NCBI GenBank assembly: GCA_027924585.1
Contig: BSBM01000096.1
Span: forward strand, 186,001-250,000
Direction: 5' to 3'
Length of the DNA stretch: 64,000 nt
Source: Larix kaempferi
Taxonomy: Eukaryota > Streptophyta > Pinopsida > Pinales > Pinaceae
Shown: in pieces, positions 11,131-22,298 of the stretch
How positions within the stretch are numbered: the first letter of the stretch is position 1
Layout: every line of letters starts with the position of its first letter
The notes under the pieces: generated by a model
What the model saw: the letters and a program-made list of their open reading frames with translations, nothing else
Database searches by the model: none
Told to the model about the DNA's origin: nothing
Made by a program: the position numbers and the translations under genes

Positions 11131-11539
11131 ATGTAATATACTATGCGAGTAAGGGTTTCATTGACGACAAAACTAGATATTCACATGTCGAGAAGCTTGC
11201 TCTTGTGGCAGTCATCGCCGTCCAAAAGTTCCGGCACTATATCTTGCTCTGCACCACCACCATCATCGCAGAATCGAACCCCATGTACCACGTACTGACA
11301 CGTCAGGTGCTTGGGGGAAAGTACTCACGCTGGATTGTGATACTGCAAGAATTCGACCTTCTTTTCGAGAAATCCAAGTCTAAAAAGTCCATGGTGTTTG
11401 CTGAGCTTATTTGTGACCTTCCCCGTTCTGATGCAGAAGTTGTGCACAATGACTCTTTTCCGGATGAATTGTTGTTTCTCATCAGTACGACTGATCCTTG
11501 GTATGGAGATATTTCGTTATATTTTCAAACCCAACACTT

Positions 11540-11544
11540 CAACC
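11540..11544. repeat. Target-site duplication of C1, left copy (CAACC)
   Basis: It is identical to 19001-19005. Removing C1 and one copy restores an open G2 reading frame across the site. Confidence 0.95.
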
Positions 11545-12115
11545 TGTTATATTTTGAGCATTAATTTAGCATACTCGAGGATATTTACTGAGAGAATAAC
11601 ATGTACAACATATCAAGCATATCAAGCATGTATCAAGCATATCAAGCAATCACATAAGACAATGGACACATAGAGTTTAATTTGGGAAAACCATAAAGAT
11701 GAAAAACCCCACAACTTCCTCAAAGATAGAAAGAGCAATGATACAACCAAAGTACAAGAGATAGTCTTCTCCTAGCAGTTGATCCTCCTCCTCACATGTG
11801 CACCACTTCAGAGTGATAGAAGAGTGAGTAATGAGATGATCAAATAGAGATCTCCCGATCTCTATTTATACTTGTCCTGTCCTTCCCAATAAACTAGTGG
11901 GGCTGATTTGTCTAACTTAGCCTAATAACCCATGGTTACATTAATCCGGGCTGACCCCTTACTAGGTGGTCTAATAACCCATCAGCAAGTTACAACACTT
12001 GCGACACTTGTCAATACAAATGACGACACTTCCGTATACAGGAATAATACATCTCTATAGGAGTACAATAAAATACATAGATGAAATACATTCCAAAGTT
12101 ACATATACATCAACA
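11545..12115 (-). repeat. 3' LTR of C1 (571 bp)
   Basis: It is bounded by TGTT and AACA and matches 18430-19000 base for base in length, with about 29 mismatches (roughly 5%) counted by eye. On the minus strand it carries a TATA box (AGTATAAATAG, near 11870). Confidence 0.95.
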
Positions 12116-12349
12116 CTCCCTCTTAACTACGAAGGTATTTCTCGACACAGATATTCTAGCACAAGTCTTCTTCTCTGGATCATCATCACTAGATCACCGT
12201 TATCGAATCATCATCACTATTGCTATCTCAATCAATCTCTAATCTACTCGTCATAGGAAGTTCTACAGAGCCAGTCCATTTTAATACTTGATGTAGGCCC
12301 ACCACCTGTAGGTCTTCATCAACTACAGAGCCAGCCATTTTTCATGCTG

Positions 12350-12985
12350 GATGAACACCATCAACATATCTACGAGCAAGCCATCAAGTAGGTACACCTC
12401 AGGACTGATTACACTGCCTCTGCAAAACCTGCAAGATCTCCCAGGACTGATTACACTGCCTTTGCAAAACCTGCAAGAGCATCTCAGGACTGATCATATG
12501 CCTCTGCAAAACCTGTGTACCATACTGTCACATCATCGTCTTCAGATCATCATCATCATCCACGGAGCACAACCTAGATGCACACACACAGCACTTACAC
12601 TTACCAGCATGGGAGGACTAACCTACTACCATATGTGAAAGGCTCACATCACTTACATCAACAACCATGGGAGGATGAATCTACCACCATGTCGGAATGG
12701 CTCAGCAATTACATCAACGACCATGGGAGGACGAACCTAACACCATGTTGGAAAAGCTCGACAATTACATCAACGACCATGGGAGGACGAACCTACAACC
12801 ATGTCAGAAAATCCCACTCATCCCTTACAACTCACTATGGGAGGGAGAACCTACCACCATGTGAGAATGGCCCAACCCTTACATTTGCACCATAGGAGGA
12901 CGAACCTACCACTATGTGAGAATGGACCAACCCTTACATATACACCATAGGAGGATGAACCTACCACTATGTGAGAATGACTCGT
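12350..12985. repeat. Two minisatellites in the C1 3' untranslated region
   Basis: The first array (about 12395-12515) has three units of about 48 bp containing GGACTGATTACACTGCCT and GCAAAACCTG. The second (about 12605-12985) has about seven units of 55-60 bp built on CCATGGGAGGACGAACCTAC. The stretch from 12116 to 13150 is otherwise without a recognisable gene. Confidence 0.85.
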
Positions 12986-13152
12986 GTGCATCTGTGTCTC
13001 CGGATTCATCTCTTCCTCTTGGAAGGTATCTCGATATGAAGTACACCAAGTCTCCCTCTAAAGTATCCAAACTTCACTCTGGCAAGCAGCTTGGTCAACA
13101 CATCGTCTATCTGCTTGTCTGTCGCAACATACAAGAGCTTCATTGCTCCTCT

Positions 13153-13776
13153 CTACACCATATACCTGATATAGTGATACTTGATCTCAATGTGCTTCGA
13201 CTTGTTGTTGAACACTGGGTTCTCCGACAACTTCACACAACTCTGGTTGTCACAATATATACAAGTAGCACTCAATTGGAGATCAAACAAATCAGATAAT
13301 AGCTTCCTAAGCCATACTACCTCACAACTGGTCGAACAAGCTACGACATACTCTGCTTCGGCTGTACTCAGTGCCACACAGGACTGCTTCCTACTAAGCC
13401 AAGAGATCATACCAGATCCCATACTGAAGCAGCACCCTGAAGTGCTCTTTCGATCAATGGCACTGCCTTCCCAATCCAAATCAACATAACCCTCCAGGTT
13501 AAACTTTTGATTCACCTCATACTTGAGCCCATACTCAACTGTACCCTTCAGGTACCTCAGAATATGCTTTGTAGCTATCAGGTGAACATGTCTCGGATCT
13601 GTCAAGTACTGGCTCAAGGTGTTCACCTCAGAGTAGATATCTGGTCTTGTATTCGTCAGGTACATCAAGGACCCAATCATCTGACGATACATTGTAGCAT
13701 CAACCATCTCAGATGAAGCATCACACAGAAGCTTCAAGTTTGATGCCATAGGTGTGGCCATGGCCTTGCAGTCCAT
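13153..13776 (-). pseudogene. C-terminal RT and RNase H of C1
   Basis: Copia-type signature blocks are present: YRQMIGSLMYLTNTRPDI, HLIATKHILRYLKGTVEYGL, then RNase H with GYVDLDWEGSAIDRKSTSG, SRKQSCVALSTAEAEYVVA and IYCDNQSC, ending with KSKHIEIKYHYIR. Catalytic Asp (VDLDW), Glu (AEAEY) and Asp (YCDNQS) are retained. This segment is open for 207 codons. Confidence 0.92.
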
Positions 13777-13815
13777 AATTCCGAACCTCTTCAGGATCTA
13801 TACTGCATACTTCCC

Positions 13816-14561
13816 TTATCCAAGGAAGATTCCATCTGCACTCTGCCACACCTCCATACCAAGAAAATAATGCATCATACCCAAGTCCTTCATCTCGAAC
13901 TCGGTAGCAAGCTTCCTCTTTGTATCAGCAATCAAACTATCCTCACCTGTTACAAACAGGTCATCCACATACAGTAGTAGTATCACCAGATTTCCTTCCT
14001 CAACCTTGTAGTAAAGGTTAGAATCTGCTTTACTCTTGGTAAAGCCCAAACTGGATAGGAATCCATCTATCCTACCATACCAGGTCCTGGGTGCCTGTTT
14101 CAAACCATACAGGGCTTTCTTCCGTTTGCACACATGTGTCTCTCGGTCATGTGTCTCAAACCCAAGTGTTGCTCCACATACACTTCCTCTTCAACTACAC
14201 CATTCAATAAAGCTATCTTGACATCCATATGGTGTACCTTCCATTTCATCACTACATCCAGAGCAGGTACTGATCTAATGGAAGTGTATCTGGCCACAGG
14301 AGCAAAAGTATCTTCATAATCAATCCCTTCTTTCTAGGAGAATCCACGAGCTACAAACCTTGCTTTATATTTCTCTATGCTTCCATCTGCAGCATGCTTG
14401 ATCTTATATATCCACTTGGAAGTCACCACAGACTTCCCATCTGGTCTTGGGACCACATCCCAAACATCATTCTTCATGATGGACTGATATTCCTCGACCA
14501 TGGCATCCTTCCATTCTTTCTTTTCTGCTGCATCTTCATAACTGGAAGGTTCTTTGTTCAT
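13816..14561 (-). pseudogene. N-terminal and catalytic RT of C1
   Basis: Copia RT blocks are spread over three open pieces. The start is WKDAMVEEYQSIMKNDVWDVV and WIYKIKHAADG (14561-14334). The first catalytic Asp is in HHMDVKIALLNG, followed by EEEVYVEQ (14297-14100); ALLNG replaces the usual AFLNG. The catalytic YVDD box is in LLLYVDDLFVTG (14133-13816). A stop after GFS and frame changes near 14100 break it. Confidence 0.9.
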
Positions 14562-15760
14562 TATATCACAGAGTAAAGCAACATAGCTGGTATGTGATCT
14601 TGTTCTTTTCCTTTCTCTGTGTTCCTCTTCTGGAATACCAAACCTTTTTGCATCTTGGATGAGCTCTCTAGCCCATGCTGGTTTCCTCTTGTGAGATTCC
14701 TCTCACGGGGTGTATCTACAGGTTGTTGTGGATCTTCTGTTTCACGATCTTCTTCAGGAACTGCTTCATTCATGGTGGTGTCTTGAGTTCTAGATATTTT
14801 GGGTTCTTCATTATATTCAAATGGTGTTTTCCTTGATTTGATGTATGCTGAGCTTTCATCAAATGTTACATCCCTACTGATATCAATCTTCTTGAATCCT
14901 AGGAAGTAGATTCTGTAAGCCTTCAAGATTTCACTGTAACCCACAAATATGCCCTTCTTTCCTGAAGGATCTAGCTTTGTCCTCTTTTCTTTTGGGATGT
15001 GAGTGTATACTGGACAACCAAATAGTCTGAGATGGCTAACTTCTGGTTTCTTACCAGTGAACACTTCTTTTGGAGTTTTGTTGTCAAGTATCTTATGAGG
15101 TGTTCTATTCTGCACATATACCACTATTCTTGATGCTTCTGCACATAAGTGCATGGGTAGATCTTGGTCATGAAGCATTGCCCTAGCTACTTCCATGATT
15201 GTCCTATTCTTTCTTTCGGAAACCCCATTCTGTTGTGGATTGTAAGGAGTAGTCAACTCCCTCTTAATCCCTGAATCATTGCATAGCTTCTTGAAGTCTC
15301 CTAAAGTAAATTCTCCACCATTGTCGGATCTAAAGATCTTGATCTTCATGTCAGTTTGGTTTTCTATCAAGGCTTTGAATTCCTTGAATTTTTCAAATAA
15401 TTCATATTTTTTCTTCAAGAAGTAAACCCAAGTCTTCCTAGAGAAATCATCAATGAAGGAAACATAGTATACATACCCACTTAGAGAACTGGATGACATC
15501 AAACCGCATACATCAGAGTGGATGATTTCCAAGATTCTTTTTGCCTTGCTTTCACTGCTTGGAAATGTCTTCTTTGTGTTCTTTCCCTTTGCACAACCTT
15601 TGCAAATTCTTTCATGCTTTGTCTGGATTTTAGGAAGACCTTCTACAGCTTTGCTTGCAACTGGTAATGCCCTATAGTGCATGTGTGCAAGCCTTCTATG
15701 CCAAAGTTCACTTGGCTCTACTGAATCATGGACCATGGCTTGTTCTGGTTGGCCCTTCAA
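14561..15760 (-). pseudogene. Pre-integrase and integrase of C1
   Basis: The longest open stretch of C1 (399 codons). The zinc-finger region reads LWHRRLAHMHYRAL ... CKGCAKGK. The DDE core follows: Asp in IIHSDVCG, Asp in FRSDNGGEF and Glu in NGVSERKNRT. Further on, HLRLFGCPVYTHIPKEKR and GYSEILKAYRIYF match the copia integrase C-terminal region. Integrase upstream of RT identifies Ty1/copia. Confidence 0.94.
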
Positions 15761-15764
15761 TTTC

Positions 15765-16105
15765 TATAATCCTCCCTCTTGCTCTCCAATCACCACTGCA
15801 TCATCTATAGTCTTACCCTTTGGCCACATTAGGACTTGGCCATATACAAATGCAACCCTCATGCCTTTTGCATCTAATGCAGATATGGAGAGTAGATTCT
15901 TCTTGAGACCTGGAACATATAGTACATCTTTCATCTTCATAGAATTTCCAGAGTCTAGCTTGTACGAGGCTTCACCACTTCCTTTTATGGGATACTAGTA
16001 GTCATCCCCAAGTTTCACCTTGTGGGGTGATTCATGTTCAGATAGATTCATAAAGGATTCCTTGAATCATGTCATGTGTTTGGAAGCCCCACTATCTATA
16101 AGCTA
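15765..16105 (-). pseudogene. Protease of C1
   Basis: The frame reads LIDSGASKHMT around 16090-16060, the copia protease active site, followed by KLGDDY, YPIKGSGEASYKLDSG and VLYVPGLKKNLLSISALD. Stops lie just before the active site, after HMT, after GDDY and before the pre-integrase region. The same sequence is present in C2 at 63690-64000. Confidence 0.85.
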
Positions 16106-17043
16106 ATCATTACTTCCATGAGTAATGGTTCTAGTGAGAGCAGAAATCAAAACATATTCTTTATCACTAGAAGATACATCACTATCTTCTCTAGACCTCT
16201 TTCTGGGAGGTTCATTATCCTTTGCAACATGAGCATGATGTCTTCTTTTGGTGTTCTTCCTTTTGTGAGAACCATCTTTCTTATTTCTGGGACAGTCTCT
16301 GGAATAGTGTCCCTTTTCATCACATGTATAGCAACGAGCATGGTACATGTTTCTTTTACCCTTCTCATTCTAATGGTGATGTCTTTCTTTCTTGCCATGA
16401 TGGCGAGTCTTTTTGTCACCATGAATTTTGGAGTGTGCTGTGAGAGCTTGATCTTCATTCCCCATCTTCTCTTCTCGAGCTACAATTCGAGCTTCTTCCT
16501 ATGAGAATTCTTCCCAAAGTCTACTGAAAGTGATAATTTTCTTCCTAGCACAAATTCCTTGGATGAAGGAATCCCATGACCTAGGAAGGCCATTAAGAGT
16601 GGTCATTACCACTTCTCCATTTTCTATGTCTTCTCCCACAGCTTCAAGTTGTTCTTTTATCTGGGAGACCCTTGAGAAATAAGACTGCATGGTCTCCGCA
16701 TTCTGGATCTTGACATTCTTCAATTGATTCCTCAGGGTCATCTTTCGATTTATGTTCTTCCCTTCAAATAGCTTGGTCAGGGAATCAAACATCTCCTTTG
16801 GTGTCTTTAGGGAATACACGTGGGTATGAGATGATCTTTGATGGAATCAACAATGATCCTATTTTCCTTGACCAAGTTCTTCTTGTGAAGAGCCTTAGCC
16901 TCTTCTTCTTTTGGGACAGGGACCACTTCATTTATATAAATGTCCAACTCATTTTCTTCCAAGATTAACCCAATCCTATACTTCCATGCTCGGAATTTAT
17001 CATCCCCTTCAAGCATATCCTCAAGCTTGGTGTGGTGAGACAT
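16106..17043 (-). pseudogene. Gag of C1
   Basis: The likely start is the ATG at 17043 (MSHHTKLEDMLEG), matching the C2 gag start (MAPNTKLEDKLEG). The shared core is FRAWKYRIGLILEENEL, later GKNINRKMTLRNQLK and YFSRVSQIKEQLEA. The zinc knuckle is CYTCDEKGHYSRDC near 16330-16290, followed by a basic then acidic tail. A frameshift near 16815 and stops at 16499 and about 16370 disrupt it. Confidence 0.88.
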
Positions 17044-18429
17044 ATTAAAGAGTACTTCAAATGGAAAAAGAAAAGTTTTAGGTCTTAACACTTGTCTTGC
17101 TGAAAACTGGATCTGGTCCCAAATTAGGGTTTGTCAGAGAAACCCTAAAAATTCAAAATGTGAATTTCAAACTTTTGAAAGGATAGAAAGATGTGCCTTG
17201 ATCAGTTGATCATCCGCGTATACTCAAAATTTGAAAACTGCAAAGTTTCACCCTTCAGAAATTCTTTTCAATCTCCCAGATTCACTAGGGAGGACCCTGA
17301 ATTAGGGTTTGAGTTTCCTGGAGTTTTACTGTCATGTCCCAAATTTGGAATTGGGTCACAATGGCCTAATCACATTAGCCATATTCATAGAGTTTGTAAA
17401 ATTGATGTTAAGGGTCAAATAATTGCCAAGGAGGAAAATTACTAGTTTCCTAGGTTTGGGGAGGAAGCTTTGGGATTTGGAATAAGGGGGATAATAAATG
17501 ATGTTTAGACATTAGAAGGGTTCAATTATTTAATAAATAGAGTAAATAAATAAATTCAAGAGAAATCCTAGGTGACAAATGGTTTTGTAGACATATGGAG
17601 GATGTGGGACCCACACTAGCTTGATTTTTCATAATACATGGTATCTCTCCTTTGCAAATTCGAATTAATGGGAATGTGAACACTCTTGGGTGAGTTGGTA
17701 AGTCATAACACATGTCATTGATCATCTTAGGTCGAATTGGGAAGGATTGGTAACCTCCATGGAAGATAAAGAGTCAAAGTGGAAGTTTGTGGACACTTGG
17801 GCTAGATTCCCTAGCCCCTATGACACCAATGATGGAGCATCTATGACAACTATGACAAATTGCAGACCTGACCTCTGACATCTGACCACTATGACATCTC
17901 ATCCCAAAAATAGGCTCAAGGAAGGCGAATTTGGAAGTTGGAGAAGCCAAAGAGACTCAAAACCGAATTTGGGAGAAGATGGAAGGTTGGAACTAGGAGA
18001 CAAGTGGCAAATGTGGAATATTTTCTAAATGGAAATCTATTGAATCTATTGAGAGGATTTCAACCCTTAGAAGGCTAATGTTGGTTATAAAATGTAGAAA
18101 TGAAGTATGAGAATGGCTTTTGATCATTTGTAGAATTTGCAATTGCATTTGTGAAGAGGGAGAGCTAGTGGATGACTAGTTTCTTGCCTTAGCCAATTTC
18201 GAGGGTGAAAGATTCCCATCCAAGTTGGTAATTGGAAAGGCCATTCAGACCTTTCATTTGGAGCTTTAATGGAGTCTTTATTTTCAGGTGTAAGCTACAG
18301 GGAAGCTCATGGTTTCTTCTATTGCAGCTCACTCCTTCAACCATTTCCATTTTTGATGGCATATTCTTGATCCTTGAGGGAGGGCATTTTTGGATTTCCA
18401 GTATGAATCCTCTTTCAATTCATACAACA
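17044..18429 (-). other. C1 leader plus about 1.1 kb of unexplained sequence
   Basis: 17044-17331 looks like a copia leader (CCCTAATT motifs, as in C2). From 17332 (TGTCATGTCCC...) to 18429 (...CATACAACA) is AT-rich non-coding sequence with TG...CA ends. The canonical copia primer-binding site TGGTATCAGAGC, expected beside the LTR at 18429, is absent. Confidence 0.55.
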
Positions 18430-19000
18430 TGTTACATTTTGAGCATTAATTCAGCATACTCTAGGATCTTCACTAAGATAATAACATGTACAGCATATCA
18501 ATCATATCAAGAATGTATCAAGCATATCAAGCAATCACATAAGAGAATGGACACACAGAGTTTCACTGGGGAAAACCATAAAGGTGAAAAAACCCACAAC
18601 TTCCTCAGAGATAGAAAGAGCAATGATACAACCAAAGTACAAGAGATAGTCTTCTCCTAGCAGCTTATCCTCCTCCTCACATGTGAGCCACTTCAGAGTG
18701 ATAGAAGAGTGAGTAATGAGATGATCAAATAGAGATCTCCCAATCTCTATTTATACTTGTCCTGTCTTGCCCAATAAACCAGTGGGGCCGAATTGTCTAA
18801 CTTAGCCTAATAACCCATGGTTACATTAATCCGGGCTGACCCCTTACTAGGTGGTCTAATAACCCATCAGCAAGTTACAACACTTGCGACACTTGTCAAT
18901 ACAAATGACGACACTTCCGTATAGAGGAATAATACATCTCTATAGGAGTACAATAAAATACATAGATGAAATACATTCCAAAGTTACATATACATCAACA
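18430..19000 (-). repeat. 5' LTR of C1 (571 bp)
   Basis: Mate of 11545-12115. On the minus strand it starts TGTTGATGTATATG and ends AAAATGTAACA. It is followed outside by CAACC, the target duplication. Confidence 0.95.
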
Positions 19001-19005
19001 CAACC
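19001..19005. repeat. Target-site duplication of C1, right copy (CAACC)
   Basis: Matches 11540-11544 exactly. Confidence 0.95.
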
Positions 19006-20204
19006 CTCAACTCTTTCGCGATGACCATCGTAAAATACGTCACCATGGGAAGTATTATCTGATCATCAGAGATACTTTGTACCGCCGTGGTTTCGATTCA
19101 ATTCTTCGACGTTGTCTAACTCACGATGAGGCTGAACGCGTTTTGAATGACTATCACGCTAGGGCATGTGGCGGTCACCTCTCTGGGATGGCTACAGCCC
19201 AGAAGATTTTGGGCGTAGGATATTATTGGCCTACTATCTTCAAATATTGTATTGAGGCTGTGAAAAGATGTCCTCCATGTCAACACTTCCATATGAAGAA
19301 GCGCACCCATCTCACCCCGTTACACCCGGTTATTGCCGTGGGCCCCTTTGCAAAATGGGGCATCGATTTTATGCATTGTAAGCCTACCTCGACCGGGGGG
19401 CATAGTTACATTATTGTAGCTATGGATTACTTCACAAAGTGGGCTGAGGCAATGCCTACATACCAAAACGACGGCAAAACCACCGCACTCTTCATGTTCA
19501 ATCATGTAATAGCACAGTTTGGAGTTCCTCAAGCGATTGTTACCGATCACGGTTCTCACTTTCAGAACCATATGGTTGATGAACTGAGCGATAGATTGGG
19601 TTTTCGCCATGAAAACTCAACACCTTACTACCCGCAGTCCAATGGACAAGTTGAGGCCATTAACAAGGTCTTGAAAACTATGGTATAAAGGATGGTAGGT
19701 ATGCAAAATTCCAACTAGCATAATATGCTCTTTTCAACATTATGGGCCTACAAAACTTCCGTTAAAACCGCCACAGGTTTCACTCCTTTCCAATTGGTGT
19801 ATGGATTGGAGGCTGTCCTTCCTATAGAGTGTGAAATTCCGTCTCTACAACTTGTTGTCGAACTTCTTCCTAACACTACTGCCGAGGAAGAACGTTTCCT
19901 GTACTTAGCAAAACTTGATGAGTCCCGCCGAGATGCTACTCTTGCTAACGAAGCACACAAGAAACGAATCAAAGCTCAGTATGACAAGTCAATTGAACCT
20001 CGTATTTTCAACGAGGGTGACTTGGTCCTCACATACGACCAGAAACATGACAAACTAGGTGCAAGAAAGTTTGAGTCCATGTGGCACAGACCTTACATTG
20101 TCAAACGTGTTTTGGAAAAGGGAGCCTACGAGCTTGAAGACTACGACGGAATATATTTGGGTGAACCCTGTAATGGGATTTACCTAAAGAGGTACAATGC
20201 CTAA
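19006..20204 (+). pseudogene. Integrase of G2
   Basis: The HHCC finger is YHARACGGH and KRCPPC. The catalytic core has Asp in WGIDFMHC, Asp in VTDHGSHF and Glu in GQVEAINK. The C-terminal module includes FNEGDLVLTYDQ and MWHRPYIV (GPY/F type, Gly changed to Arg) and ends at the TAA of 20202-20204. Two stops near 19687 and 19717, the second replacing an expected Trp, are the only interruptions, so this copy is well preserved. It continues the RNase H frame cut by C1. Confidence 0.92.
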
Positions 20205-20339
20205 ACCTATCATGCATAGACTTTCTTGTATATACTGTACATGGCATGTTTGTGTGCTTTTGTGTGGTGTGACACGCTTATGTTTTGAGTGTCTTTAGAT
20301 CTTGTTTCTGGTTCTTATACCCTGTTATCTCTGCGTGTG

Positions 20340-20756
20340 CAAATGGCAACATGATACATATTCACGGACGGCGCCAGCCGGCATACACGTAACTTTGCCT
20401 CGGCAGCTTGGGTACTGTATTCCCCAACAGGTGAGCTCATCAGCTCAGGAGGAAGTTCCCTTGGGTTCGCAACCAACAATGCCACAGAGTATCAGGCGAT
20501 AATTGGAACCCTAACTGATGCTATTTCCTTGGGTATGAACCACATTTTCATCCACATGGATTCTCAATTAGTGGTTTCCCATCTTAACCGAGTCTATGGT
20601 ATCCGTGATCCTACCCTACTCCATCTCTTTAGACAAGTCCATCTCCTGGAAAGGTCATTTGAATCCATTCAATACCTGCACATTCCACGAGAGTTAAACA
20701 CAGTTGCTGACTTGATGACCAACTTCATTTTAGATTGGTACATCTCACACACATAA
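20340..20756 (+). pseudogene. Second (archaeal-type) RNase H of G2, separate ORF after integrase
   Basis: Begins at an ATG near 20343, about 140 nt after the integrase stop. Motifs: FTDGASR (first Asp), NNATEYQAIIGTL (Glu), FIHMDSQLVVSHLN (second Asp), then LHLFRQVHLLERSF, YLHIPRELN and VADLMTNFILDW (final Asp). One TGA three codons after the ATG is the only stop I see before the natural end. The equivalent protein in G1 is at 1024-1444, in the same position relative to integrase. Confidence 0.85.
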
Positions 20757-21049
20757 TAATCATAATATGTAAAAGCATTCACAACATGTAAATAATGCAC
20801 TGTATAAAAATCAGAGCATATGAACAAGATCACATCATTCGTCGTTTTTGAAACACATAATGTATAAATCGCTAGGAATGTCTGTATATATATAACATCA
20901 AAAGTAGTGTTGGTACAAAAATCTGAAGCACGATGGCTTTCAGTAAGTCTCTACAAAATCTGAAGCCTCGTAGCTTTCAGTAGTACAAAATTTGAGGCCT
21001 CTAAGCTCTCAGTACAAGTATAATAACATCATCAGGCCTGACGCCTGGC
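20757..21049. repeat. G2 spacer with short tandem repeats
   Basis: Between the convergent ends of the second RNase H and the antisense gene lie three units of about 32-38 bp (20915-21018) of the form CAAAATCTGAAGCCTCGTAGCTTTCAGTA. No gene is seen. The position matches the minisatellite of G1. Confidence 0.75.
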
Positions 21050-22298
21050 TCATACAACCCTAGTATAGACAGTTCTCTGTCGCTGAGAATGGAAGCACTC
21101 CACTATCCTCGCTACCTTGCGGAGTAAGGCGTTGAAGCGTACAGACTCTCCAACTAAGAACCTCTGCATAGGTCTCGGTAAGTCATCTACTGTTGGCTCA
21201 GGAACATCCACTGTCAGCTGGGATAAGTTCTTGTACACGTCCTCCATCTCCATGATGGAAGCATGAGCACCTGGAGGCACAACTGCTTCCCCACCCCTAT
21301 CTCTCCTTGCCAGAAGAGAGACTCCTACGGGCCGTATGGGACCCACATCTGCACACACATGTTACATACTTGTCAGCACTACAACAAAAAAAAATCATAA
21401 ATATACAAACTTAAAAAATACAAGGGATTTGTTCTTATCGATGTCTCCCTATGCTGTACCCTTGGGTAGCACTAAGTCGGGATCCTCTCTGAAATCTGTA
21501 CCATCGTACAGGTAGTCCTCAACCATGAGAAACTGGCCTTCCAACCATCTAAAGAACTCGACACCAAAGCTGATGATAGGCCCCCCACCATGACGGGAGA
21601 TCACCTCTGCCCATCTGAGCATGTGAGGATCCCTGTCATCCAGTCGTACTTGTGGATGCAAGAGAGGGACCCACTCCAAGAGAAACGATATCACGATCGA
21701 TCCGTATCCAAAATGCTTGAGCTCTCCTCGCCGACACTTGGTTAGCTGAGCTCGGATGTTTGCAAGGAGACCCTCACACCAGTTGAAGATCTTGGGGGAC
21801 ATACAATCCTCTGCATAGAGCATCTGAGCCCGAGTGGCCATGTGTGGGGCTTGGCTCCCCGCCACTCTAGTAATAGTGAACAATATGGCATGCAGTGGGT
21901 GGTTTACAATATCCCTAATGGGAATCTCCCACTAGAGGATCGAGCATGAGCAGTACAATGCTGCATCACCATGTCATCAATAGTGCGATCACTAGCTCAT
22001 GATCCGGTTAGAACTACAGGGTCCCCTATCTGGGACAAACCGGTAAGAAAATAGATGTCCTCAACATCTATGGTGAGGATGTGCTCACCGATCACAAAGT
22101 GTTGCTAGGCTGCATCCCAGCACCAGAGCATATGTGACAGCAGCAGGATTTGGGCCCTCATGCCCTGAATCTCAAAGAACTTGAGAAAACCGTAGTTTCT
22201 CAAACCATTTACACATTGTGGATCATTGGCGGCTTGTACATCTTCCACCTCGTGTTCTCTTTCCTGCCACTCTAATACCATGTTTGCTTGCTATCAAC
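21050..22298 (-). pseudogene. Antisense gene of G2, plant-mobile-domain type
   Basis: Transcribed opposite to G2 pol. The inferred start is an ATG at 22281, just inside an exon opening after a CTTAGGCAG acceptor at 22299. The N-terminal part includes LRNYGFLKFFEIQG and LLLSHMLWCWD, then FVIGEHILTIDVEDIYFLTGL. This resembles the plant mobile domain, whose core has W-x-x-x...F-x-x-GE-x-T-I-T-L-x-D-V...L-GL. The middle part (21883-21460) has SRHGGGPIISFG and DYLYDGTDF. A phase-1 intron (21459-21349, 111 bp) precedes DVGPIRP, and the ORF ends at 21050. Three in-frame stops and one frame change lie between 22110 and 21890. Antisense ORFs, some with this domain, are known in Tat-lineage elements. 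Confidence 0.65.

Larger units (their letters stand above)
10985..11544 (+). pseudogene. RNase H domain of G2 (5' truncated by G1)
   Basis: The frame begins VIQLPNYFQDYILYLAASAT, followed by a triplicated 30-bp unit, then HVIYYASKGFIDD, YSHVEKLALVAVIAVQKF and the connection segment WIVILQEFDLLFEKSK. One TAG (in the third repeat unit) and the repeat expansion are the visible defects. The frame runs up to the C1 insertion and resumes in the same frame at 19006 if one copy of the CAACC duplication is discounted. Confidence 0.82.
11545..19000 (-). mobile_element. Ty1/copia retrotransposon C1
   Basis: The element is complete in outline, 7456 bp, transcribed leftward: 5' LTR (19000-18430), about 1.1 kb of extra sequence, leader, gag, protease, integrase, RT, RNase H, 3' non-coding region with minisatellites, polypurine tract AAGAGGGAG, and 3' LTR (12115-11545). 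Integrase before RT is the copia order. Gag is clearly related to that of C2 at 62675. Many stops and at least two frameshifts make it dead. Confidence 0.93.
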
